Counted from the first letter of the stretch, positions 1 through 5,812 are shown. The stretch: 12,621 nucleotides of DNA from Prevotellaceae bacterium (GCA_031290755.1 JAITMY010000162.1:1-12621); one strand, 5' to 3'. A program made the numbers and translations. The notes: a model not told the origin generated them from the sequence alone.

Positions 1-5
1 TCCAA

Positions 6-143
6 TTAATCTTCGAGAAACCACGATACTATGATAATTTGCTCTCCGCTCTTTACGCTTTCGAAAAAAGGTACAGTGTATTCTTCAAATTCTCTTTCGA
101 AAAATCCACCAACAACCGATGTATCTATATAAATTTTCTGCAT
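6..143 (-). pseudogene. PIN-domain protein, interrupted after 45 codons
   Basis: Reading leftwards from ATG at 143, the frame begins MQKIYIDTSVVGGF. This matches the start of the complete PIN gene at 418-885 (KQRIYIDTSVIGGY) and includes the first PIN active-site Asp (Asp7). The frame runs 45 codons and ends in TAA at 6-8. Aligned to the complete copy, ...SEINDAEL corresponds to ...SWFLED-stop-L, so the stop falls where the conserved PIN Glu would be and the next codon is again Leu. A single G-to-T change (GAA to TAA) would explain this. PIN proteins are metal-dependent RNases of the VapC type, and a 45-residue fragment would lack most of the fold. Only five bases lie beyond the stop, so continued homology cannot be seen here. 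The gene has its own good promoter. A sequencing error or a true short peptide remain possible. Confidence 0.6.
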
Positions 144-160
144 GTTTATATGTTATTCTA

Positions 161-190
161 CGAAGGTACACATTCTTTTTCAATTTCCAA
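161..190 (-). promoter_or_regulatory. Bacteroidetes-type promoter of the interrupted PIN gene
   Basis: On the minus strand, TTG (188-190) is followed after exactly 19 bases by TACCTTCG (161-168), one base off TAnnTTTG. Transcription should start near 155, about 12 bases before the ATG at 143. The -33 element overlaps the T-run of the upstream terminator. The same -7 variant and spacing occur at 12539-12568. Confidence 0.55.
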
Positions 191-225
191 AAAAAACACC
201 GCAAGCCCTCACGAGCTTGCGATGT
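189..225 (-). terminator. Rho-independent terminator after the PIN/partner operon
   Basis: The arms 196-206 and 215-225 form an 11-bp stem with one mismatch around an 8-base loop. Read on the minus strand the stem is followed by a run of eight T (189-196). It lies 21 bases past the stop of the small partner gene. It is 32/35 identical to the terminator at 937-971. Confidence 0.75.
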
Positions 226-245
226 TTGTTGTGGTGTGGCAGTAT

Positions 246-428
246 CTACAAATGCTGCTTGACGTTCGCACTCCGAGCAGAGGCCAACGTGATTTTACCC
301 TCGCGCATTTGTTGCCAAAACTTGCGCTCTTCCTGCAAGGTCATATTCTCGGTGGCTTTGGCCATCTTTTCTTTTACGGAGCGGAAAAACGCTACCGTAT
401 CAAATCCTTTTTCTTGGTTAGCTTTCAT
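246..428 (-). CDS. Small PIN-partner protein, putative antitoxin
   Basis: This 60-residue, charged, probably helical protein starts MKANQEKGFDTVAFFRSV. The start, FDTVxFFRSVKEKMxxxTENMTLQEE, resembles short proteins encoded beside PIN-domain genes in Bacteroidetes, which are usually taken to be antitoxins; this is recalled family resemblance, not a search result. Its ATG lies inside the end of the PIN gene (11-base overlap, different frame), so the two are almost certainly translated from one mRNA and coupled. The order toxin-then-partner is the reverse of the classic vapBC order. It also sits just upstream of the interrupted PIN gene, so it could have served that copy instead. No DNA-binding motif (AbrB, ribbon-helix-helix) is evident. 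A terminator follows the stop codon. Confidence 0.65.
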   Translation of the reverse strand: MKANQEKGFDTVAFFRSVKEKMAKATENMTLQEERKFWQQMREGKITLASARSANVKQHL

Positions 429-885
429 CTTTCAAAAATTCTAATGGTGAATGTATTTCTATCAACGGGTATCCGAGCCGGAGGTTGATGGCGTTGAACA
501 TTTTTATCTTGTCAAAATTTACGATATGCTTAAAATTCCAGCTAACCAAGCAGCCTGTTCGGTACACGGTTGCCAATGCAATATGGTAAGCATCGTTACG
601 GCTTGCCTTGCCCAAGATTTTTTCGGATATATACAGCAATGCCAACGCCTTTACCTCTTCGGTTGTTTCAATAAAATGCAAACAGTCGGCCGGTATCATA
701 TCTTTCACTGCCTTAACTTGCGGTGGAGCATTTACCAGCTCCGCATCATTTATTTCCGAAAAATAAATATCATATTCTTTGTTTGCGATACGCTCAAAAA
801 GTTGGCGGGTAGCCATCTCAAATATCGCATCATGGTAACCTCCGATTACCGATGTGTCAATGTAAATTCTTTGTTTCATAGCCAT
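418..885 (-). CDS. PIN-domain protein, VapC-like putative RNase toxin
   Basis: This is a 155-residue single-domain PIN protein. Visible family marks are IYIDTSV with Asp10, Glu49 in the NDAEL segment, and Asp98 in SRNDAYHIA, followed by LVSWNFKHIVN near 113-123. The acidic residue often found two places before LVSW appears to be Gly111 here, with the Asn of SWN the likely substitute. PIN proteins of this type cleave RNA with divalent metal and are usually held in check by a partner protein; that activity is inferred. It overlaps the downstream small gene by 11 bases. A second ATG at 879 gives MKQRIYIDTS, which matches the start of the paralogue at 143, so the true start may be two codons later. 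The gene is clearly more AT-rich than the recG, uxaB or peptidase genes, which fits recent acquisition. Confidence 0.8.
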   Translation of the reverse strand: MAMKQRIYIDTSVIGGYHDAIFEMATRQLFERIANKEYDIYFSEINDAELVNAPPQVKAVKDMIPADCLHFIETTEEVKALALLYISEKILGKASRNDAYHIALATVYRTGCLVSWNFKHIVNFDKIKMFNAINLRLGYPLIEIHSPLEFLKDES

Positions 886-894
886 GCTTTTTTA

Positions 895-924
895 CAAAAG
901 TACTAAAAATAATCTATCCGCCAA
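895..924 (-). promoter_or_regulatory. Bacteroidetes-type promoter of the PIN/partner operon
   Basis: On the minus strand TTG (922-924), a 19-base spacer and TACTTTTG (895-902) match the Bacteroidetes consensus fully. Transcription should start near 889, leaving a leader of only about 4-10 bases before the possible ATGs at 885 and 879. Confidence 0.7.
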
Positions 925-936
925 AACGCACCTTAC

Positions 937-971
937 AAAAAACACCGCAACCTCTCACGAGCTTGCGGTGT
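937..971 (-). terminator. Rho-independent terminator, near copy of the one at 189-225
   Basis: The arms 942-950 and 963-971 form a perfect 9-bp stem around a 12-base loop. On the minus strand it is followed by six T (937-942). It would end transcripts from the DUF6261-like gene, whose stop is about 140 bases upstream, just before the PIN operon promoter. Confidence 0.7.
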
Positions 972-998
972 CCTGCGTCCTGCGCCCTGCGCCCTACA
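971..998. repeat. Short 7-bp tandem repeat
   Basis: TCCTGCG, TCCTGCG, CCCTGCG and a partial CCCTACA follow one another. The function is unknown. It is short enough to be replication slippage next to the terminator. Confidence 0.4.
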
Positions 999-1069
999 CA
1001 GGAAAAGCTAAGGCAAAGACAACACCAAGCGGAAGCCAACGCCGGCGTAGCGGCGGCGGGGGTGTCGCC

Positions 1070-1124
1070 GAGCGGGGCTTTTTAGCCCCATGCTCCCTCC
1101 GGCCATCGGCTTTAACCGATGGCC
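1070..1124 (-). other. Two adjacent hairpins over the 3' end of the DUF6261-like gene
   Basis: GGCCATCGG (1101-1109) pairs perfectly with CCGATGGCC (1116-1124). This 9-bp hairpin includes the last codons and the TAA of the gene at 1112-2071. Twelve bases further on, GGGGCT (1074-1079) pairs with AGCCCC (1084-1089), and flanking GAGC/GCTC can extend it. Neither has a T-run on the minus strand. They look like a structured 3' end or decay barrier ahead of the real terminator at 937-971. Confidence 0.5.
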
Positions 1125-2071
1125 TGCGCTATCTCAAACGTTGCGCTCTTCATCCCCTTGTACCGCCCCTTGCCGTGCACCGTAACCGTGGCCAAGCCCG
1201 CCTTCACGTTGTTTTTGTAGGTAAGCGCGTAGTCGCTGCCCATGTACAGCGCCACGGCGGGCTTGCCCTCTTGGTGCAGCGTTACCCCGACTGTTGGCGT
1301 AATCGGGTGCCCCGTGGCCGCAAAAGGGCCGCCCTGCACCGCCACCACGCAGGCGCTGCCCTTGCCCAAGTCCACGTGGGCGTGGTGGTGCTTTTCGTTT
1401 TCGTCGTGCACCTTCTGGTTCCACTCCGCAATGAAGGTGTCGTACTGCCCGTTGGGGTCGGTGGCCGCCGCCACCTCCACCCGCTCCACCATTTGGTGGT
1501 ACTGCAGCTCAATCTCCTTGCGGATTTCGCCCATCGTTTCGTGCAGGCGGGCGGCCTCCTCGGCGGTGCGCTGCGCAATCAGGCTTTCGAGGGTGGCCGC
1601 GTTCGCCCGCAGCTGGTCGAGGTGCTGCGCAATGCCCACCAAGCTGGCCTGCTGCCGGTAGGGGCCTTGCAGCTGGTCGAGCAGCAGGTTCACCGCCACA
1701 ATTTCCGACTCGTAGTCCTTGCGCTGGAGGTGCTTAAAGCTGCTGTCTATCATCGCCAGCAGCTCGGCAGCCGCCGCTGCCGTGGCTGCATCAGGGTTCT
1801 TCAGGTTGCTTCGGATAATGCCCTGGGCGAACGACAGCAGGTCGTCGAGCGCCTTGTCCGCCGCCTTCAGCTCGGTCGTTTCGGGTTTTTTCCGGGGCGC
1901 ATCCACAAGTTGGCGCTCCTTTTCCAGCAGCAGGTCGAGCTTCGGGAGCTGCTCCCTCAGCAAATCTCTGGTGGCCACGCCGGCCTCCACCATGGCGCGA
2001 AACACGCGCAGCAGCTGCAAGTGCGCTTCGGCGCGCAGCCGCTCAAAATAAATCGCTTTAATCCGCTTCAT
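1112..2071 (-). CDS. DUF6261-like protein with C-terminal beta-repeat domain
   Basis: This 319-residue protein has no signal peptide and so is predicted cytoplasmic. Residues 1 to about 215 look all-helical, with heptad-like stretches rich in Leu, Ala, Glu and Arg. A His-rich linker (EKHHHAHVDLG) follows. The last ~70 residues (PITPTVGV ... YALTYKNNVKAG ... VTVHGKGRYKG) match the short beta-sandwich repeat that is common in extracellular bacterial proteins, where it usually reads YTG-K-pI-P-V ... YTVSYKNN-n-GTATVT-GKG-Y-G. From memory the whole resembles the Bacteroidetes family DUF6261, which has no known function; no search was run. The start MKRIKAIYFERLRAEAH fits that family. An unusual palindromic array begins 29 bases upstream. 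Its transcript probably ends at 937-971. Confidence 0.7.
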   Translation of the reverse strand: MKRIKAIYFERLRAEAHLQLLRVFRAMVEAGVATRDLLREQLPKLDLLLEKERQLVDAPRKKPETTELKAADKALDDLLSFAQGIIRSNLKNPDAATAAAAAELLAMIDSSFKHLQRKDYESEIVAVNLLLDQLQGPYRQQASLVGIAQHLDQLRANAATLESLIAQRTAEEAARLHETMGEIRKEIELQYHQMVERVEVAAATDPNGQYDTFIAEWNQKVHDENEKHHHAHVDLGKGSACVVAVQGGPFAATGHPITPTVGVTLHQEGKPAVALYMGSDYALTYKNNVKAGLATVTVHGKGRYKGMKSATFEIAQAIG

Positions 2072-2073
2072 CG

Positions 2074-2106
2074 TAAAAATAATTTAAAGGTTTTTCACTC
2101 TACAAA
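2074..2106 (-). promoter_or_regulatory. Possible weak promoter of the DUF6261-like gene
   Basis: On the minus strand TTTG (2103-2106, inside repeat copy 1) is followed after 21 bases by TATTTTTA (2074-2081), one base off TAnnTTTG. The start site would fall at or just inside the ATG, giving a leaderless mRNA. An alternative promoter is the -7 box at 2546-2553. Confidence 0.25.
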
Positions 2107-2280
2107 TGCCCACCGCAACGCTGCGACGAACGTTTTCTGCCCTGCAAATGCTCGTCGCAACGTTGCGACGAACATTTTCTGCCCTGCAAATGCTCGTCGC
2201 AACGCTGCGACGAGCGCTTTTCGCCTTGCAAATGCTCGTCGCAGCGTTGCGATGGGCGCTTGCAGCCCTGCAAATGCTCG
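2100..2280. repeat. 42-bp tandem array of palindromic units, 4 copies plus a partial
   Basis: Copies start at 2100, 2142, 2184 and 2226, and a 13-base partial copy at 2268 ends the array. Each begins (C/T)T(A/G)CAAATGC. Copy 2 holds a perfect 20-base palindrome, TCGTCGCAACGTTGCGACGA, at 2152-2171. The other copies keep 8-10 bp arms with substitutions. Many substitutions are transitions that leave a G-U pair in RNA of one strand: copies 1 and 2 pair better as minus-strand RNA, copies 3 and 4 as plus-strand RNA. Because 42 is a multiple of 3, several frames stay open across the array, but the resulting Arg/Ala/Cys-rich 14-residue repeats do not look like protein. The array ends 29 bases before the DUF6261-like ATG. 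Confidence 0.85.
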
Positions 2281-2343
2281 TTGTTTGCAAACAATTGGCC
2301 GCCGAACGACACAAAAAGTCCGCCTTGCTTGCGCGAGCCGGAC
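2281..2343. other. Palindrome and hairpin beside the repeat array
   Basis: TTGTTTGCAAACAA (2281-2294) is a perfect 14-base palindrome directly abutting the array. At 2318-2343, GTCCG/CGGAC, CT/AG and GC/GC arms stack symmetrically around a 4-base loop, with single mismatches between them. On the minus strand this hairpin has a GCAA loop and is followed by five T (2313-2317), so it could act as a terminator or attenuator there. Confidence 0.4.
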
Positions 2344-2387
2344 CAAAAGAAAATTTTAAGAGATGTAAGGCTAAGGTGTGTGTACAA

Positions 2388-2421
2388 AGGTTGGGCTTCT
2401 GGAGGGCACCTCTGGAAACCT
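2388..2421 (+). other. Hairpin in the DUF6261/recG gap
   Basis: TTCTGGAGG (2397-2405) pairs with CCTCTGGAA (2409-2417) over nine positions around a 3-base loop, using a U-G and a G-U pair. An outer GGTT/AACC can extend it past a 4-base bulge. The wobble pairs exist only in plus-strand RNA; on the minus strand they are mismatches. No promoter is seen just upstream, and no role is evident. Confidence 0.35.
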
Positions 2422-2483
2422 AATGTGGGCGCGGTATGTAGGAGGCCATGTTTCATAATCTTATCAGCATTGGGTTTTAGGCG

Positions 2484-2538
2484 TTCTCAAAAGCGGTGCC
2501 ATACACCTATTACGTATAGCGGCAGCGCTTTTGAAGAA
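2484..2538. other. Long inverted repeat in the DUF6261/recG gap
   Basis: TCAAAAGCGGTGCC (2487-2500) pairs with GGCAGCGCTTTTGA (2521-2534) in 13 of 14 positions. An outer TTC/GAA and an inner ATAC/GTAT extend the stem. The T-rich arm on either strand lies inside the stem, not after it, so it is not a classic terminator. Confidence 0.45.
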
Positions 2539-2545
2539 GGCAGGG

Positions 2546-2553
2546 CAAAAGTA
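2546..2553 (-). promoter_or_regulatory. Candidate minus-strand -7 box with long leader
   Basis: TACTTTTG on the minus strand matches the -7 consensus and is identical to the boxes used by the PIN operon and the LacI-family gene. A -33 element is weak. If used for the gene at 1112-2071, the leader would be about 470 bases and would contain the hairpins and the 42-bp array. Confidence 0.35.
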
Positions 2554-2627
2554 TGGATAATTTCGGCGTTGATACTAATTTGGGATATAATATAGCAAAG
2601 TTTAACGCGCTAAATAGCGCTGCGCTT

Positions 2628-2659
2628 TTTAGGCGGCTAAGAATAATATTGTAAATTTG
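2628..2659 (+). promoter_or_regulatory. recG promoter, likely leaderless
   Basis: The -7 box TAAATTTG (2652-2659) matches TAnnTTTG, with T-rich sequence (2626-2630) about 21 bases upstream as a weak -33. Only four bases separate the box from the recG ATG, so the transcript should start at or next to the ATG. Confidence 0.55.
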
Positions 2660-2663
2660 CGGC

Positions 2664-4763
2664 ATGTACATTTTAGACACCGAAATAAAGTACCTGCCCG
2701 GCGTTGGCCCCAAGCGCGCCGAGGCGCTGCAAAAGGAGCTGAACATCCTCACGTTTGGCGACCTGCTCTACCATTTCCCCTTTCGGTACATCGACAAAAC
2801 GCGCATCTACGCCGTCCGCGAGGTGAGCGACGCGCTGCCCTACGTGCTGCTCCGCGGCAAAATCGTGGGCTTCCGCGAGGTGAGCGCCAAGCAAAAGCGG
2901 CTCACCGCGATGTTCTCCGACGGCACCGGCGCCATCGAGCTGGTGTGGTTTAAGGGCATCGCCTACATCCAAAAGAGCCTGCGGGTGGGCGCTACCTACA
3001 CGCTCTTCGGCAGGCCCAGCTCGTTCGACGGCAGGCTCAACATCGTGCACCCCGAGCTGGAGGATCCGGTGAAGGTGGAGGGGCAGCTCACGTCGAGCAT
3101 CCAAGCGGTGTACAACAGCACCGAGCGGCTCAAGGACATGGGGCTGGGCACGCGGGCGCTGGGGCGGCTGCAAGGCGCCCTGCTCGGCCTCGCGCTGCCC
3201 AGGGTGGAGGAAACGCTGCCGCCCTACCTCGCGGCGGCGCAGCGGCTCATGGCGCTGCCCGAGGCGCTGCTCAACATCCACTTCCCCCAAAGCCCGGCGC
3301 TGCTCCAGCAGGCGCAGGACAGGCTCAAGCTCGAGGAGCTGTTTTACGTCCAGCTCAGCATCCTGCGCACCCGCGCGAGGCGGGTAAAGGCCGGCAGCGG
3401 CCTTCGGTTTGCGCAGGTGGGGGAGCGGCTCAACCACTTCTACCGGCACAACCTCCCCTTTGCGCTGACCGGCGCCCAGAAGCGCGTGGTCAGGGAAATC
3501 CGCGCCGACGTTGGCTCGGGGCAGCAGATGAACCGCCTGCTGCAAGGCGACGTGGGCAGCGGCAAAACGATGGTGGCGCTGATGGCCATGCTCATTGCGG
3601 CGGACAACGGCTTCCAGAGCTGCATCATGGCGCCCACCGAAATTCTGGCGGCGCAGCACCTCAAGAGCATGGGCGACCTGCTGCGCGGGGTGAACGTCAG
3701 CGTGGCGCTGCTCACCGGCTCTACCAAGAAAGCGGAGCGCCGGGCGCTGCTCGAGCGGCTGCAAAGCGGCGAAATCCACATCCTCATCGGCACCCACGCG
3801 CTGATAGAGGGGGCGGTGCAGTTTCGGCGCTTGGGCCTCGTGGTGATTGACGAGCAGCACCGCTTTGGCGTGGCGCAGCGCAGCCGGCTGTGGGAGAAGA
3901 GCGAAACCCCGCCGCACATCCTTGTGATGACGGCCACGCCCATCCCCCGCACGCTGGCCATGACGCTCTACGGCGACCTCGACGTGTCTGTGCTCGACGA
4001 GCTGCCGCCCGGCCGCAAGCCCATCCGCACGGTGCACTACTACGACAGCAAGCGGGCGCACCTGTTCGGCTTCGTGCGCGAGCAGGTGGCCGCCGGGCGG
4101 CAGGTTTACGTGGTGTACCCGCTCATTCAGGAGTCCGAAAAGATGGACTACAAGAACCTGCAGGAGGGCTGGGAGGTGGTAACGCGGGAGTTCCCCGCGC
4201 CACAGTATAAGGTGTGCATGGTGCACGGCAGGCTGAAAAGCGGGGAAAAGGAGGCGGCGATGCAGGAGTTTGTGCGCGGCGATGCGCAGATTATGGTGGC
4301 CACCTCGGTCATTGAGGTAGGCGTGAACGTGCCCAACGCCAGCGTAATGGTCATCGAGAGCGCCGAGCGCTTCGGGCTTGCGCAGCTGCACCAGCTTCGG
4401 GGGCGCGTGGGGCGCGGCGCCGAGCAGTCGTTCTGCATCCTGATGAGCGGCGTTCAGCTGAGCAGCTACAGCCGCCAGCGCATCGAGATGATGTGCAGCA
4501 GCAGCGACGGCTTCGAGCTTGCCGAGGCCGACCTCCGCCTGCGCGGCCCCGGCGACCTCGACGGCACCGTGCAGAGCGGCACGACGTTTACGCTGCACAT
4601 CGCCAACCTCGCCAAAGACGGCCACATCCTTGAGCACGCCCGCGCGGTGGCCGAGCAAATCCTACAGGACGACCCGCTGCTGGCCAGCGAACAGAACAGC
4701 CTGCTGCTGCAAAACCTTGGCAGGCTAAGAAGGGAGGAGAGGGACTATAGCACTATTAGCTGA
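2664..4763 (+). CDS. recG: ATP-dependent DNA helicase RecG
   Basis: This 699-residue protein is full length for RecG, the double-stranded DNA translocase that remodels stalled replication forks and branch-migrates recombination intermediates. The N-terminal wedge/OB region begins YLPGVGPKRAEAL. The helicase motifs follow in order: Walker A GDVGSGKT (295-302, Lys301), APTEILAAQH, GTHALIEG, the Walker B box DEQH (396-399), MTATPIPRTLAMT, VHGRLKSGEK, ATSVIEVGVNVPNA and QLRGRVGRG. The RecG-specific RLRGPGDLDGT lies near the C-terminus. ATG at 2664 is chosen because the next residues align with RecG starts in other Bacteroidetes and no Met lies upstream in frame after the promoter. It is a single gene, with a divergent repeat-rich region upstream and a strong terminator 22 bases after the stop. 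Confidence 0.97.
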   Translation: MYILDTEIKYLPGVGPKRAEALQKELNILTFGDLLYHFPFRYIDKTRIYAVREVSDALPYVLLRGKIVGFREVSAKQKRLTAMFSDGTGAIELVWFKGIAYIQKSLRVGATYTLFGRPSSFDGRLNIVHPELEDPVKVEGQLTSSIQAVYNSTERLKDMGLGTRALGRLQGALLGLALPRVEETLPPYLAAAQRLMALPEALLNIHFPQSPALLQQAQDRLKLEELFYVQLSILRTRARRVKAGSGLRFAQVGERLNHFYRHNLPFALTGAQKRVVREIRADVGSGQQMNRLLQGDVGSGKTMVALMAMLIAADNGFQSCIMAPTEILAAQHLKSMGDLLRGVNVSVALLTGSTKKAERRALLERLQSGEIHILIGTHALIEGAVQFRRLGLVVIDEQHRFGVAQRSRLWEKSETPPHILVMTATPIPRTLAMTLYGDLDVSVLDELPPGRKPIRTVHYYDSKRAHLFGFVREQVAAGRQVYVVYPLIQESEKMDYKNLQEGWEVVTREFPAPQYKVCMVHGRLKSGEKEAAMQEFVRGDAQIMVATSVIEVGVNVPNASVMVIESAERFGLAQLHQLRGRVGRGAEQSFCILMSGVQLSSYSRQRIEMMCSSSDGFELAEADLRLRGPGDLDGTVQSGTTFTLHIANLAKDGHILEHARAVAEQILQDDPLLASEQNSLLLQNLGRLRREERDYSTIS

Positions 4764-4781
4764 GTTTTCTACCAACATAAG

Positions 4782-4811
4782 AAAAAAGCGGCGCTTCAAA
4801 AGCGCCGCTTT
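4782..4811. terminator. Bidirectional terminator between recG and the lipoprotein gene
   Basis: AAAGCGGCGCTT (4785-4796) pairs perfectly over 12 bp with AAGCGCCGCTTT (4800-4811) around a 3-base loop. The minus strand has six T after the stem, the plus strand three. It ends the convergent genes at 2664-4763 and 4864-5502. Confidence 0.88.
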
Positions 4812-4863
4812 ACCCCCCTGCCTGCTCCGAACATTACGCCGAGTTAGGGAAAAGCCCAACGTA

Positions 4864-5502
4864 TTAGCTATCTATCCACGACAAACCATCAGGCAAGCTG
4901 CCGGTGGTATAACTATGTTCGTCGCTTTTTAGTACGCCAACTTCAATGTTCCAACCCGCTTTAAAGTTCAAATCAATCGTGGTAGTGATTGATCCGTCTT
5001 GTTGCGTCCCCTTTATAGATACATCTTTATCTACGTACACAAAGCTTAGCTTAGTGTAAGGCTTCACTCCGCACAGCACAGCGCCTTTTGTATATACGTC
5101 CTCTTTATAGCAATAAAGTTGACGGAAAGAATAATACTTGGCATCGCTGCTGTAGGTGCCGTCAAAGCTGACGCTGTTGTCTTTTTCGACATCATAGTCA
5201 AACTTCTGTAAATCTCCGGCAGCAGGGGTCGGCAACGTGAATGAAAACGTCCCATCGGAAGAAATTGGGATTTGTATATCCATCCATGAAGGACTTGAAA
5301 TGCTGCTGTAGTAGAGCCTGAATTCGTCGTATTGTTGTCCGGTGAAGCCTTCGATTTTACCTGAAAGTACGCCGTTGTTTAACGGAGAGGTGTTCGCCCC
5401 TCCATTGCCCTCGTCTTTGTCTTTGCTGCACGAGCCAAGACCTACTGCCAACAACATGGCAAATAACATCACTACGTTTTTTCTTAAAGCATTTTTTTTC
5501 AT
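4864..5502 (-). CDS. Hypothetical surface-type lipoprotein
   Basis: This 212-residue protein has a type II signal peptide: MKKNALRKNV, a hydrophobic stretch, and a lipobox ending LGSC (Cys25). The mature end CSKDKDE matches the acidic export signal that sends Bacteroidetes lipoproteins to the cell surface, so it is probably displayed outside. The rest is beta-rich with many Tyr, Ser and Asp; a GxLSGKIEGF start and a KAGWNIEV end are the only notable segments. No family is recognised. The start at 5502 is preferred over an in-frame ATG at 5625, because the extra 41 residues would bury the signal peptide behind a charged stretch. Base composition is more AT-rich than in the neighbours. No good -7 box was found upstream. 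It converges on recG and shares its terminator. Confidence 0.85.
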   Translation of the reverse strand: MKKNALRKNVVMLFAMLLAVGLGSCSKDKDEGNGGANTSPLNNGVLSGKIEGFTGQQYDEFRLYYSSISSPSWMDIQIPISSDGTFSFTLPTPAAGDLQKFDYDVEKDNSVSFDGTYSSDAKYYSFRQLYCYKEDVYTKGAVLCGVKPYTKLSFVYVDKDVSIKGTQQDGSITTTIDLNFKAGWNIEVGVLKSDEHSYTTGSLPDGLSWIDS

Positions 5503-5625
5503 AGCTGAAATTGTTTTACGTCCGCCCTTATTACGGACATTAAATTGAAAATATTTTTTTTGCCGAATTCTATGTTTTACGTCTCTTACTTCGGCATTAT
5601 TTGCGACGGCTTGAGGTAGCCACAT

Positions 5626-5784
5626 AAAAAAACCGTGAACTTATTCAATCTTCCACTTGCACTTGGAGGTCTTCGACTACCTAATACCGCAAATATGAAG
5701 AGTAAAGTCCACGATTTCTCGTGAACGTTACACTTTACTCTTGCGGTATTTAGTCTTGAATTCGTCGAAGTTTCCAAGTGCAAG
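5626..5784 (-). ncRNA. 129-base nested hairpin followed by U7; possible structured RNA
   Basis: Outer arms CTTGCACTTGGA (5656-5667) and TCCAAGTGCAAG (5773-5784) pair perfectly over 12 bp. Inside them come CTTCGAC/GTCGAAG (5671-5677 with 5764-5770), AATACCGCAA/TTGCGGTATT (5683-5692 with 5741-5750) and AGAGTAAA/TTTACTCT. The tip on the minus strand is GTTCACGA-GAAA-TCGTGGAC, 8 bp with one G-U pair and a GNRA-type loop. That pair is an A-C mismatch on the plus strand, so minus-strand RNA is favoured. A second GTTCACGG (5633-5640) lies just before seven T (5626-5632) and could compete for the tip arm. It sits after uxaB and before the lipoprotein gene. No clear promoter was found. It could instead be a MITE-like element, a uxaB 3' UTR or an elaborate terminator. 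Confidence 0.5.
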
Positions 5785-5812
5785 ATAAAGCAAACGCTTT
5801 TAATATGTATTT

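Noticed and set aside
2100..2280. CRISPR-like array
   Set aside because: Units are contiguous 42-bp copies with no unique spacers, and no cas genes are present.
884..2359. 491-codon plus-strand frame across the DUF6261-like gene and the repeats
   Set aside because: It is antisense to a frame with family resemblance and runs through the terminator and the repeat array; the protein is low-complexity Arg/His/Val-rich.
2084..2456. Repeat proteins of 14-residue units in several frames on both strands
   Set aside because: The open frames follow from a repeat length divisible by three; residues are Arg/Cys/Ala- or Ser-rich without family resemblance, and several frames are open at once.
2673..4658. 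Long 661-codon open frame antisense to recG
   Set aside because: It is a GC-rich shadow of the clear recG frame; its composition (His, Ala, Arg rich) is typical of antisense reading.
5503..5625. Upstream in-frame start for the lipoprotein
   Set aside because: It would add 41 charged residues before a clear lipoprotein signal peptide; 5502 is the sensible start.
5656..5784. Insertion sequence
   Set aside because: The inverted arms enclose no transposase frame; at most it could be a non-autonomous element, and no clear target-site duplication flanks it.
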